From positions 9,628 through 44,270 of the forward strand of contig DISA01000031.1 in NCBI GenBank assembly GCA_002421915.1: a stretch of 34,643 nt of DNA, given 5' to 3'. This stretch comes from Gallionellaceae bacterium UBA6222 (GTDB lineage Bacteria; Pseudomonadota; Gammaproteobacteria; Burkholderiales; Gallionellaceae). A model generated the notes under the pieces. The model was not told where the DNA came from. It ran no database searches and saw only the letters and a list, made by a program, of their open reading frames with translations. The translations under genes and the position numbers were made by a program. Position 1 is the first letter of the stretch. The number at the start of each line of letters is the position of its first letter. This document shows positions 6,646 to 13,704 of the stretch, piece by piece.

Positions 6646-7764
6646 ATGAACAGTCTCCTGAAAAACTCACCCATTCTGCTATCACTGCTGCTATTCGCTT
6701 GTGGTGGTGACAAACCGGGTGTACCCGCCAGCGCCATGCCACCACCTGAAGTTGAAGTCATTTCGGTGGCGTTGGGCAGGGCAACTTATACCCAGGACTT
6801 GCCGGGACGGGTCCAGGCCTACCGCACTGCACAGGTGCGCGCGCGCGTCGACGGTGTAGTGGAACAGCGCCTGTTCCACGAGGGCAGTGAAGTCAAGGCA
6901 GGTGACTCATTGTTCCGCATCGATGCACGCAGTTATCTGGCTACCTTGGAAGCGGCCAAAGCCGAAGCTGCCGCTGCCCGGCAGACAGCGGAGCGTGCAC
7001 GCCGTCTTCTGGAAAAGAATATGGTCAGCCAGCAAGATCATGACCTTGCGTCCAGTCGCGCCAAACTGGCTGCGGCAGCGCTGGTGCGAGCCGAAGAAGA
7101 TGTGAACAATGCCAACGTCCCCGCGCCTATTGCCGGCCATATCGGTAGGGCGGAAATCACCGAAGGCGCGCTGGTCAGCAAAGATACGGCAACGTTGCTG
7201 GCCACCGTCGAGCAGCTTGACCCGGTGTATGTCAATTTCACCCAGTCTGGATCCGATCTGTTGCGTCTGCGTAAAGCCGTGGCGACCGGCGTACTCAAGC
7301 GCGCGGATTCGACCGATGTCGAGCTGCTGCTGGAAGACGGCAGTGTCTACGGCAAAACAGGACGCATCTTTTTCACCGACCTCGCCGTGGATGCCGGGAC
7401 CGGCTCGGTCTCGCTGCGCGCGGAGTTTCCCAACCCCAAACGCGAATTACTGCCGGGCATGTTTGTGCGCCTGCGCTTCCCCGAAGCCATGGCGGAGAAC
7501 GTCGTCCGCGTGCCGCAGCGCGCGGTGCAATCCGGACCGCAAGGACAGTTCGTGATGGTGGTCGGAGCGGATGGCAAGGTGGCGCCACACACGGTTGCCA
7601 CCGGCGGCATGGCCGGTGCGGATTTCGTCATCGCTTCAGGTCTGAAACCGGGTGACCAAGTCATCGTTAACGGCCTGCAAAAGGCCGGGCCTGGCGCCGT
7701 GGTCAAGCCGGTGCCGCTGGCGACCACCATGAAAATGGAAAGCCAACTTTCCGCCGCGAAGTAA
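6646..7764 (+). CDS. RND efflux periplasmic adaptor (AcrA/MexA-like lipoprotein)
   Basis: 372 residues. The N-terminus MNSLLKNSPILLSLLLFAC is a lipoprotein signal with Cys19 at the lipobox (LFAC). The membrane-fusion layout follows: barrel-sandwich half RVQAYRTAQVRARVDGVVEQRLFHEGSEVKAGDSLFRID, alpha-hairpin (about 100-150, rich in Ala, Glu and Arg), second lipoyl half APIAGHIGRAEITEGALV, and beta-barrel with GSVSLRAEFPNPKRELLPGMFVRLRF. It links the inner-membrane pump encoded next (6-base gap) to an outer-membrane channel. No channel gene and no TetR or two-component regulator lies beside it, so the exporter must use a channel from elsewhere. Confidence 0.93.
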   Translation: MNSLLKNSPILLSLLLFACGGDKPGVPASAMPPPEVEVISVALGRATYTQDLPGRVQAYRTAQVRARVDGVVEQRLFHEGSEVKAGDSLFRIDARSYLATLEAAKAEAAAARQTAERARRLLEKNMVSQQDHDLASSRAKLAAAALVRAEEDVNNANVPAPIAGHIGRAEITEGALVSKDTATLLATVEQLDPVYVNFTQSGSDLLRLRKAVATGVLKRADSTDVELLLEDGSVYGKTGRIFFTDLAVDAGTGSVSLRAEFPNPKRELLPGMFVRLRFPEAMAENVVRVPQRAVQSGPQGQFVMVVGADGKVAPHTVATGGMAGADFVIASGLKPGDQVIVNGLQKAGPGAVVKPVPLATTMKMESQLSAAK

Positions 7765-7770
7765 GCAGAT

Positions 7771-10700
7771 ATGCTCGCCCGCTTCTTCATCGACCGCCCC
7801 ATCTTCGCTTGGGTCATCGCGCTGGTCATCCTGTTGGCCGGTGTGCTGGCCCTGCGCGGCCTGCCGATCGCGCAATATCCGTCGGTCGCGCCGCCCGCGC
7901 TCTCCGTCTCCGTCACCTATTCCGGTGCCTCGGCCGAAGTGATCGAGGAGACCGTCATCGCCCTGATCGAGCAGGAGATGAACGGCATCGAGAATCTGCT
8001 GTACATGGAGTCCGCCGCCGAGCTGGGACGCGGCAGCATCACGCTGACCTTTGAAGCCGGCACCAATCTGGACTTCGCCTCGGTCGAAACGCAGAACCGC
8101 GTCAAGCGCGCCGAGATCCGCCTACCCGAGGAAGTGCGGCGCATGGGCGTCAACGTGACCAAGTCGGCGCGCAACTACGTGATGATCGTTTCGCTGATCT
8201 CGCCCGACAAGAGCTACGACAACGTGGCGCTGGGCAGTTATGCCGCGGCCAATGTGCTGGACAGCATCAAGCGCGTGGACGGCGTGGGCGAGGCCATGCT
8301 GTTCGGCACCGAATATTCGATGCGCCTGTGGCTGAAGCCGGAGAAGCTGCAAGCCTACGGTGTCTCACCGGCCGACATCTCTAAAGCCGTGCGCGCGCAG
8401 AACGCGCAGATGTCCACCGGCGAGCTGGGTCAACTGCCCAGCGCGCCCGGACAGGAACTGAACGCGGTCATCGTCACCCGCAGCCGTCTGTCATCGCCGG
8501 AAGAGTTCGGCAACATCATCGTGCGCACCAACGCCGACGGTTCAACGCTGCGCGTGAAGGATGTGGCACGGGTCGAGCTGGGCGCGCAGGACTATTCGGT
8601 GCAGGCGCGCATGGACGGCCAGCCCTCCGCCGGCATCGCCATCCGCCTGACGCCCGACGCCAACGCGCTGGAAACGGTGGCGGCGGTGAAGGTGCGCATG
8701 ACCGAGATGGCCAAATTCTTCCCTCAGGGTGTCGATTGGCTGGTGTCGTATGATACCTCCAAGTTCATCGAGATCTCGATCAAGGAAGTGCTGAAGAGCC
8801 TGGCCGAGGCGCTGTTCCTTGTGTTCCTGGTGATGTACCTGTTCCTCGGCAACCTGCGCGCCACCCTGATCCCAACCATCGTGATCCCGGTAGCACTGGT
8901 CGGCGCGCTGGTCGGCTTGTATCTGCTCGGCTACTCGATCAACGTGCTGACGCTGTTCGCCATGGTGCTGGCCATCGGTATCGTGGTGGACGATGCCATC
9001 GTGGTGGTGGAGAATGTCGAACGCATTATGACCACGGAGAACCTGCCGCCGCGCGAAGCGACACGCAAGGCGATGGGCCAGATCATCGGTGCCATCATCG
9101 CCATCACGCTGGTGTTGTCGGCCGTGTTCATCCCGATGGCGCTGTTCCCCGGATCCACCGGCGCGATCTACCGCCAGTTCGCGGTGACGCTGGTGCTGAC
9201 CATGGGCTTCTCGGCATTGATGGCGCTGACACTCACGCCGGCGCTGTGCGCCACCCTGCTCAAACACACGCCCGGCAAGGACGACCTGTTGCCGAAGAGC
9301 GGCCCGCTGCACTGGTTCCACGATGCCTTCGCCCGCCTGACCACGCACTATATCGGCGGCATGGGCAAGATCGTGCGCAAAGCCGGTCGCTATCTGCTGA
9401 TCTATGCGGTCATCCTGCTGGCCGTTGGCTGGATGTTCAGCAAGCTGCCCGGCAGTTTCCTGCCGTCTGAGGATCAGGGTTATTTCGTCAGCGTGATCCA
9501 GCTGCCGCCGGGCGCGACCCGTGACCGCACCATCGAGGTGCTGTCGCAGGTGGAGCAGTATTACCTCGGCCTGAAGGAAGTGGACCGCGTCATCGGCGTG
9601 GCCGGCTTCTCCTTCTTCGGGCGTGGCCAGAACGCGGCAATCACCTTCGTGCGCCTGAAGGACTGGAGCGAACGTCCGGGTGAAGCGAGCAATTCGAACG
9701 CGCTGGTGCGCAACGCCAACATGGCGCTGTTCCGCATCAAGCAGGCGATGATCTTCGCCATCAATCCGCCGCCCATCCCGGAACTGGCCGCCGCCGGCGG
9801 TTTCGATTTCCGTCTGCAGGATCGCGGCGGACTGGGCCGCGACAAACTGCTGGAGGCGCGCAACATGGCCCTCGGCATGGCGATGCAGAATCCGGTGCTG
9901 GCCGGCGTGCGTCCGGAAGGACAGGAGGACGGCCCGCAACTGTTCCTCGATATCGACCGCGTCAAAGCCGAATCGCTGGGCGTCTCCATCGCCGATCTGA
10001 ACGAGACCCTGCAATCGCTGCTGGGCACGGTCTATATCAACGACTTCGTGCGCCAGGGCCGCGTGCTGCGCGTGCAGATGCAGGCCGAGGCCGACACGCG
10101 CCGCACGCCGGACGATATCCTGAACGTTTCCATCCGCAACAAACAGGGCGGCATGGTGCCCTTGTCCGCGATCGCCAAAGCAAGCTGGGTCAGCGGCTCG
10201 CCCAAGCTGGACCGCTACAACGGCCTGCCTGCCATGAAGATCGCCGGTGGCCCGGCACCCGGCCGCAGTTCCGGCGAAGCGATGCAGGCCATGCAGGAGA
10301 TCGCGGCCAAACTGCCGCCGGGCTTCGGCTTCGAATGGTCGGGCACGGCACGCGAAGAATTGCAGTCCGGCGCACAGTCTTCGCTGTTGTTCGCGATCTC
10401 TATCGTCGTGGTGTTCCTGTGTCTGGCAGCGCTGTATGAGAGCTGGTCCATCCCGTTCGCGGTGATCCTGGCTGTGCCGCTGGGCGTGTTCGGCGCGCTG
10501 CTGGCGGTGACGCTGCGCGACTTGCCGAACGACGTGTACTTCAAGGTCGGCCTGATCGCCATCATCGGCTTGTCGGCCAAGAACGCCATCCTGATCATCG
10601 AGTTCGCGCGCAAGCTGCAGGATGACGGCATGAGCCTGATCGATGCCACGCTGGAAGCCTGCCGCCTGCGCTTCCGCCCCATTCTGATGACCTCGTTCGC

Positions 10701-10887
10701 CTTCATGGCCGGCGTGCTGCCCCTCGCCATCTCCACTGGCGCGGGCGCGCAGAGCCGCCACGCCATCGGCACCGGCGTGATCGGCGGCATGTTCACCGCC
10801 ACACTGTTCGCCGTGCTGCTGGTGCCGGTGTTCTTCGTCATCGTGCGCCGCTTCTTCCCGGGCCATTCGCGCAAACATCTGGACTAA
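7771..10887 (+). CDS. RND efflux pump permease (AcrB/MexB-like, HAE-1 family)
   Basis: 1038 residues, the normal size. It starts MLARFFIDRPIFAWVIALVI and ends with VFFVIVRRFFPG. The proton-relay residues of TM4 are present: the VDDAIVVVEN segment places Asp407 and Asp408, the same numbers as in E. coli AcrB, and the TM10 lysine is Lys937 (GLSAKNAILIIEF). Twelve membrane segments and two large periplasmic loops are inferred from the pattern. The class exports hydrophobic and amphiphilic compounds using the proton gradient; the real substrate cannot be read from the sequence. It forms an operon with the adaptor 6 bases upstream. Confidence 0.95.
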   Translation: MLARFFIDRPIFAWVIALVILLAGVLALRGLPIAQYPSVAPPALSVSVTYSGASAEVIEETVIALIEQEMNGIENLLYMESAAELGRGSITLTFEAGTNLDFASVETQNRVKRAEIRLPEEVRRMGVNVTKSARNYVMIVSLISPDKSYDNVALGSYAAANVLDSIKRVDGVGEAMLFGTEYSMRLWLKPEKLQAYGVSPADISKAVRAQNAQMSTGELGQLPSAPGQELNAVIVTRSRLSSPEEFGNIIVRTNADGSTLRVKDVARVELGAQDYSVQARMDGQPSAGIAIRLTPDANALETVAAVKVRMTEMAKFFPQGVDWLVSYDTSKFIEISIKEVLKSLAEALFLVFLVMYLFLGNLRATLIPTIVIPVALVGALVGLYLLGYSINVLTLFAMVLAIGIVVDDAIVVVENVERIMTTENLPPREATRKAMGQIIGAIIAITLVLSAVFIPMALFPGSTGAIYRQFAVTLVLTMGFSALMALTLTPALCATLLKHTPGKDDLLPKSGPLHWFHDAFARLTTHYIGGMGKIVRKAGRYLLIYAVILLAVGWMFSKLPGSFLPSEDQGYFVSVIQLPPGATRDRTIEVLSQVEQYYLGLKEVDRVIGVAGFSFFGRGQNAAITFVRLKDWSERPGEASNSNALVRNANMALFRIKQAMIFAINPPPIPELAAAGGFDFRLQDRGGLGRDKLLEARNMALGMAMQNPVLAGVRPEGQEDGPQLFLDIDRVKAESLGVSIADLNETLQSLLGTVYINDFVRQGRVLRVQMQAEADTRRTPDDILNVSIRNKQGGMVPLSAIAKASWVSGSPKLDRYNGLPAMKIAGGPAPGRSSGEAMQAMQEIAAKLPPGFGFEWSGTAREELQSGAQSSLLFAISIVVVFLCLAALYESWSIPFAVILAVPLGVFGALLAVTLRDLPNDVYFKVGLIAIIGLSAKNAILIIEFARKLQDDGMSLIDATLEACRLRFRPILMTSFAFMAGVLPLAISTGAGAQSRHAIGTGVIGGMFTATLFAVLLVPVFFVIVRRFFPGHSRKHLD

Positions 10888-10891
10888 TCAC

Positions 10892-10977
10892 CCTGCTTTT
10901 GTGGGTCGGACTTTTGTCCGACAGCGGACAAAATTCAGTGCGCAGCGTCGGGTTAAAACCCGACCTACAAAAGCAGG
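10892..10977. repeat. 86-bp palindromic element with 18-bp terminal inverted repeats
   Basis: The outer arms CCTGCTTTTGTGGGTCGG (10892-10909) and CCGACCTACAAAAGCAGG (10960-10977) are inverted copies with one mismatch. Inside are two hairpins: GTCGGAC-TTTT-GTCCGAC (10905-10922) and GTCGGGTT-AA-AACCCGAC (10947-10964). Both belong to the GTCGGACT family seen at 701-768. The element fills most of the 128-base pump-pyrC gap and could end transcription of the pump operon. Confidence 0.8.
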
Positions 10978-11015
10978 CTACAATCCCGACCATCATTTGA
11001 TAGCCGGGATAACCC

Positions 11016-12050
11016 ATGCAACAACTCACCCTCACTCGCCCAGACGACTGGCACCTGCACCTGCGCGATGACGCGCTGATGGCATCCGTCCTGCCCGACA
11101 CCGCGCGCCAGTTCGCCCGTGCCATCGTCATGCCCAATCTGCGCCCGCCGGTCACCACCACCGCCCAAGCCGTGGCCTACCGCGAGCGCATCCTGAAAGC
11201 CTTACCGGCGGGCATGAAGTTTGAGCCGCTGATGACGCTGTACCTGACAGACATCACCTCCGCCGACGAGATCAAGAAAGCCAAAGCCAGCGGCGTAGTG
11301 CATGCGGTCAAGCTGTACCCGGCAGGTGCGACTACCAACTCCGACGCGGGCGTCACTGACCTGCGCAAGACCTATGCCGCACTGGAAGCAATGCAACGCT
11401 GCGGCATGCCGCTGCTGGTGCACGGTGAAGTCACCACCCCCGACATCGACATCTTCGACCGCGAAGCCGTGTTCATCGAGCGCGTGATGCAACCGCTGTT
11501 GAAAGACCTGCCCGAGCTGCGCGTGGTGTTCGAACACATCACCACCAGCGAAGCCGCGCAGTTCGTCACCAGCGCACCGGACACCATCGCCGCCACGCTG
11601 ACCCCGCAACACCTGCTCTACAACCGCAACGCCATGCTCGTCGGCGGTATCCGCCCGCATTTTTATTGCCTGCCGATCCTGAAACGCGAGGCGCACCGCG
11701 AGGCACTGGTGAAAGCCGCCACCGGTGGCAACAAGAAATTCTTCCTCGGCACCGACAGCGCTCCGCATGCGCAACACACCAAAGAGGGCGCATGCGGCTG
11801 TGCCGGCTGCTACAGCGCGCACAACGCTATCGAACTGTATGCTGAAGCATTCGAGGCAGCGGGCGCACTGGATAAACTCGAAGCCTTTGCCAGCTTCCAC
11901 GGCGCGGAGTATTACGGCCTGCCACGCAACCGGGAGACCGTCACCTTGCGCAAAGAAGATTGGCAGATGCCTGCGTCAATCAGGTTCGGTGAACACCAAC
12001 TGGTGCCGCTGCGGGCTGGAGAAGAGATGAAGTGGAAGTTGCTGGAGTGA
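11016..12050 (+). CDS. pyrC: Dihydroorotase PyrC (E. coli type)
   Basis: 344 residues, close to the 348 of E. coli PyrC. It catalyses reversible cyclisation of carbamoyl aspartate to dihydroorotate in pyrimidine synthesis. Metal and substrate residues are visible: DDWHLHLRDD (the HxH pair), HAVKLYPAGATTNS (the lysine that is carbamylated), LLVHGEV, VFEHITT and FFLGTDSAPH (the catalytic Asp). It ends with the QLVPLRAGEEMKWKL tail typical of this class. It stands alone after the RND operon. A TACAAT hexamer (10978-10983) directly follows the palindromic element and may be its -10 box, but no convincing -35 is seen. pyrB lies far away at the other end of the window. Confidence 0.96.
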   Translation: MQQLTLTRPDDWHLHLRDDALMASVLPDTARQFARAIVMPNLRPPVTTTAQAVAYRERILKALPAGMKFEPLMTLYLTDITSADEIKKAKASGVVHAVKLYPAGATTNSDAGVTDLRKTYAALEAMQRCGMPLLVHGEVTTPDIDIFDREAVFIERVMQPLLKDLPELRVVFEHITTSEAAQFVTSAPDTIAATLTPQHLLYNRNAMLVGGIRPHFYCLPILKREAHREALVKAATGGNKKFFLGTDSAPHAQHTKEGACGCAGCYSAHNAIELYAEAFEAAGALDKLEAFASFHGAEYYGLPRNRETVTLRKEDWQMPASIRFGEHQLVPLRAGEEMKWKLLE

Positions 12051-12140
12051 ATTTGCCTGAAGGCTAACCCGAGGCATGTAATGCCCGAGGCTGGCAACGT
12101 GCAGGTAATCAGGCACCAAAGCCAAACATTGGTGAGGGGA

Positions 12141-12173
12141 TTCTTCACCAGCCCTGCCGGGTAGGGTGAAGAA
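12141..12173 (-). other. Stem-loop downstream of the tiny membrane-peptide gene
   Basis: A 9-bp stem (12141-12149 with 12165-12173, TTCTTCACC/GGTGAAGAA) encloses a small CCC/GGG hairpin. On the minus strand it begins 16 bases after the stop of the small gene at 12190-12261. No U-run follows, so it is not a classical terminator; it may stabilise or end a short transcript. The rest of 12051-12140 holds no gene, only a direct repeat of GCCTCGGG on the minus strand and a 7-bp outer inverted repeat (TGCCTGA/TCAGGCA). Confidence 0.4.
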
Positions 12174-12189
12174 CCTGCATTGAAAATCC

Positions 12190-12261
12190 TTATTTAACGA
12201 AAAGCACGAGAACGAGTACAACGACAAAAACGATTGCAATAGGCAGCATTGTGGTAACCAT
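12190..12261 (-). CDS. Tiny single-pass membrane peptide, 23 residues, undescribed
   Basis: The frame opens with ATG at 12261 and ends with TAA at 12192-12190. The protein begins MVTTMLPIAIV, continues as an unbroken run of Val, Leu and Phe, and ends FVK. It is essentially one hydrophobic transmembrane helix with a lysine cap. AAGGAG lies 7 bases before the ATG (12274-12269), an ideal ribosome binding site, and a strong promoter lies just upstream (12327-12299). The combination of promoter, binding site, short leader, hydrophobic frame and stop is hard to explain by chance. It is divergent from the gamma-carbonic-anhydrase-like gene and convergent with pyrC. I do not recognise a family; a regulator of a larger membrane complex or a toxin-like peptide are both possible. 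Confidence 0.7.
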   Translation of the reverse strand: MVTTMLPIAIVFVVVLVLVLFVK

Positions 12262-12298
12262 TTGACAGCTCCTTGGGTAATTGAAGAACGAGGCGCAA

Positions 12299-12327
12299 AA
12301 CATATCAATTTGATACATGTTTGTCAA
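12299..12327 (-). promoter_or_regulatory. Strong sigma-70 promoter for the tiny membrane peptide
   Basis: On the minus strand a perfect -35 TTGACA (12327-12322), a 17-base spacer and a -10 TATGTT (12304-12299, 4 of 6) are visible. Initiation near 12292 would give a leader of about 30 bases to the ATG at 12261. An 11-bp palindrome ATCAATTTGAT (12304-12314) sits between the two boxes and could be an operator. Confidence 0.65.
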
Positions 12328-12453
12328 TGCACGGCGTGCTATCCCCGCATTCAGTTTGCGGCTGGTTAATCCAGGAAAGAAGGCAACGTAAGCATAAGCC
12401 GACTATTTACCGTCTTTTTGTTATTAACTGTCTTTAAAATCGAAGGAAAAATC

Positions 12454-12993
12454 ATGCCAGTTGCACCCTACCTCACGACCCAGCCCGTCACCGGCAAGCG
12501 CGTCTACCTCCACCCCTCCTGCCAAGTCATTGGCGACGTCAAGATAGCGGATGATGCTTCCATCTGGTGCAACACGGTGTTGCGCGGTGATGTGAACCGC
12601 ATCGTGGTTGGGCGCGGTTCAAACGTGCAGGATTTAACCATGTGCCATGTGTCGCACAGAACAGAGGAAAAGCCTGATGGCTCTCCGCTCATCATCGGTG
12701 ACTACGTGACGGTGGGACATTCGGTGATTTTGCATGGTTGCCGCATCGGCAACGAGTGCCTGATCGGCATGGGTTCTATCATCATGGATGACGTGGTGAT
12801 CCCCGATCATGTGATGGTCGGCGCGGGCAGTCTGATCTCACCCGGCAAGGTGCTGGAGAGCGGCATGCTGTACATGGGGCGCCCGGCCAAGGTGGTACGT
12901 CCGCTGACGGGGGAAGAAATCGCGTATTTGCGTTACTCCGCCGAGCATTACATGCGGGTAAAAGACAATTACCTGAACACCCAGGTCAACTGA
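12454..12993 (+). CDS. yrdA: Gamma-class carbonic anhydrase-like protein (YrdA/PaaY family)
   Basis: 179 residues from the ATG at 12454, which has GAAGG upstream; a frame start at 12418 would add a poor leader. The protein is a left-handed beta-helix of hexapeptide repeats (VIGDVKIADDASIWCNTVLRGD, IGDYVTVGHSVILHGCRIGNECLIGMGSIIMDDVVIPDHVMVGAGSLI). Candidate zinc-ligand histidines are in LTMCHVSH and in VGHSVILHGC, as in the Cam and YrdA group. The C-terminus (RPAKVVRPLTGEEIAYLRYSAEHYM) matches E. coli YrdA. Members bind metal as trimers, but not all show carbonic anhydrase activity. It heads a short cluster with DUF2288 and DUF302 genes. Confidence 0.93.
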   Translation: MPVAPYLTTQPVTGKRVYLHPSCQVIGDVKIADDASIWCNTVLRGDVNRIVVGRGSNVQDLTMCHVSHRTEEKPDGSPLIIGDYVTVGHSVILHGCRIGNECLIGMGSIIMDDVVIPDHVMVGAGSLISPGKVLESGMLYMGRPAKVVRPLTGEEIAYLRYSAEHYMRVKDNYLNTQVN

Positions 12994-13006
12994 TCAGCGA
13001 GTTTTT

Positions 13007-13312
13007 ATGGCAACAATGAGCCCCCATGATTTATCACGCGCGCAACTCAATCTGGAAACTGCACAGATTGCATGGCGGGAACTGCAGCGCCATTTCGCCA
13101 GCGGGGCAACGATCGCCATCAGTGCCGAACTCGATCTGGTCGAGGTCGCTTTCCAGATTTCGGCAGACAACAAATCTCAGGTCACTCAATGGGTGGATTC
13201 GGGTAAGATCAGTCGCGTCACGGATGCACAGGCGTTGGCATGGTACGAGTCCGATGTCATGGTGTGGGCGATAGTGGCCCGGCCTTATGTGTTAATTCAG
13301 GAGAGAAGATAG
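13007..13312 (+). CDS. DUF2288 family protein
   Basis: 101 residues. The sequence fits the small DUF2288 family: LSRAQLNLETAQIAWRELQRHFASG, then DLVEVAFQISADNKSQVTQWVDSGKI and DAQALAWYESDVMVWAIVARPYVLIQ. No function is known. The start could be the ATG at 13007 or the one at 13016; neither has a strong binding site. It follows the gamma-carbonic-anhydrase-like gene by 13 bases and is 2 bases before the DUF302 start, so the three genes probably form one unit. Confidence 0.85.
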   Translation: MATMSPHDLSRAQLNLETAQIAWRELQRHFASGATIAISAELDLVEVAFQISADNKSQVTQWVDSGKISRVTDAQALAWYESDVMVWAIVARPYVLIQERR

Positions 13313-13314
13313 AT

Positions 13315-13698
13315 ATGTACTACCTCGTTGAAAGCAGCAAATCCTTTGAGCAGGCCGCAACCGATCTGGATGCGGCGGTGAAGCGTAATGGCTTCGGCGT
13401 ACTGCATGTACATGACATCGGCAATACACTGCGCGGCAAGGGTGTCGCGTTCGAAAATCAGTGTCGCGTATTTGAGGTTTGCAACCCGGTGCAGGCTTCG
13501 AAGGTGATGGCGGAGGATATGCGGCTGAACATGGCGCTACCCTGCCGTATCTCGGTCTATACCGAAGGGGGTAAAACACACATCGGCATGATCAAGCCCG
13601 CGGCGATTCTTGCCTCGCTTTCACAAAGCCCCGTGCTGGCGAAAGTGGCGCAGGACGTGGAGCAAAAAACCATGCAGATGATAGACGAGGCGAAATAG
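13315..13698 (+). CDS. DUF302 domain protein
   Basis: 127 residues from the ATG at 13315, which is preceded by GGAGAGAAG. The DUF302 pattern is visible: SFEQAATDLDAAVKRNGFGVLHVHDIG, ENQCRVFEVCNPVQASKVMAEDMRLNMALPCRISVYTEGGKTHIGMIKP. The domain forms a small alpha/beta fold and its role is unknown. It is the last gene of the plus-strand cluster, with its stop only 6 bases from the convergent pap stop. No terminator hairpin is seen between them. Confidence 0.9.
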   Translation: MYYLVESSKSFEQAATDLDAAVKRNGFGVLHVHDIGNTLRGKGVAFENQCRVFEVCNPVQASKVMAEDMRLNMALPCRISVYTEGGKTHIGMIKPAAILASLSQSPVLAKVAQDVEQKTMQMIDEAK

Positions 13699-13704
13699 CC
13701 GGGT

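Noticed and set aside
8542..10878. 778-codon open frame on the minus strand opposite the RND pump
   Set aside because: It is a His-, Gln- and Arg-rich shadow of acrB codon usage in GC-rich DNA. It has no recognisable family, and the plus-strand protein is full length and conserved.
12299..12327. FNR-type site in the tiny-gene promoter
   Set aside because: Half-sites ATCAA and TTGAT occur but in the wrong order and spacing for TTGATNNNNATCAA.
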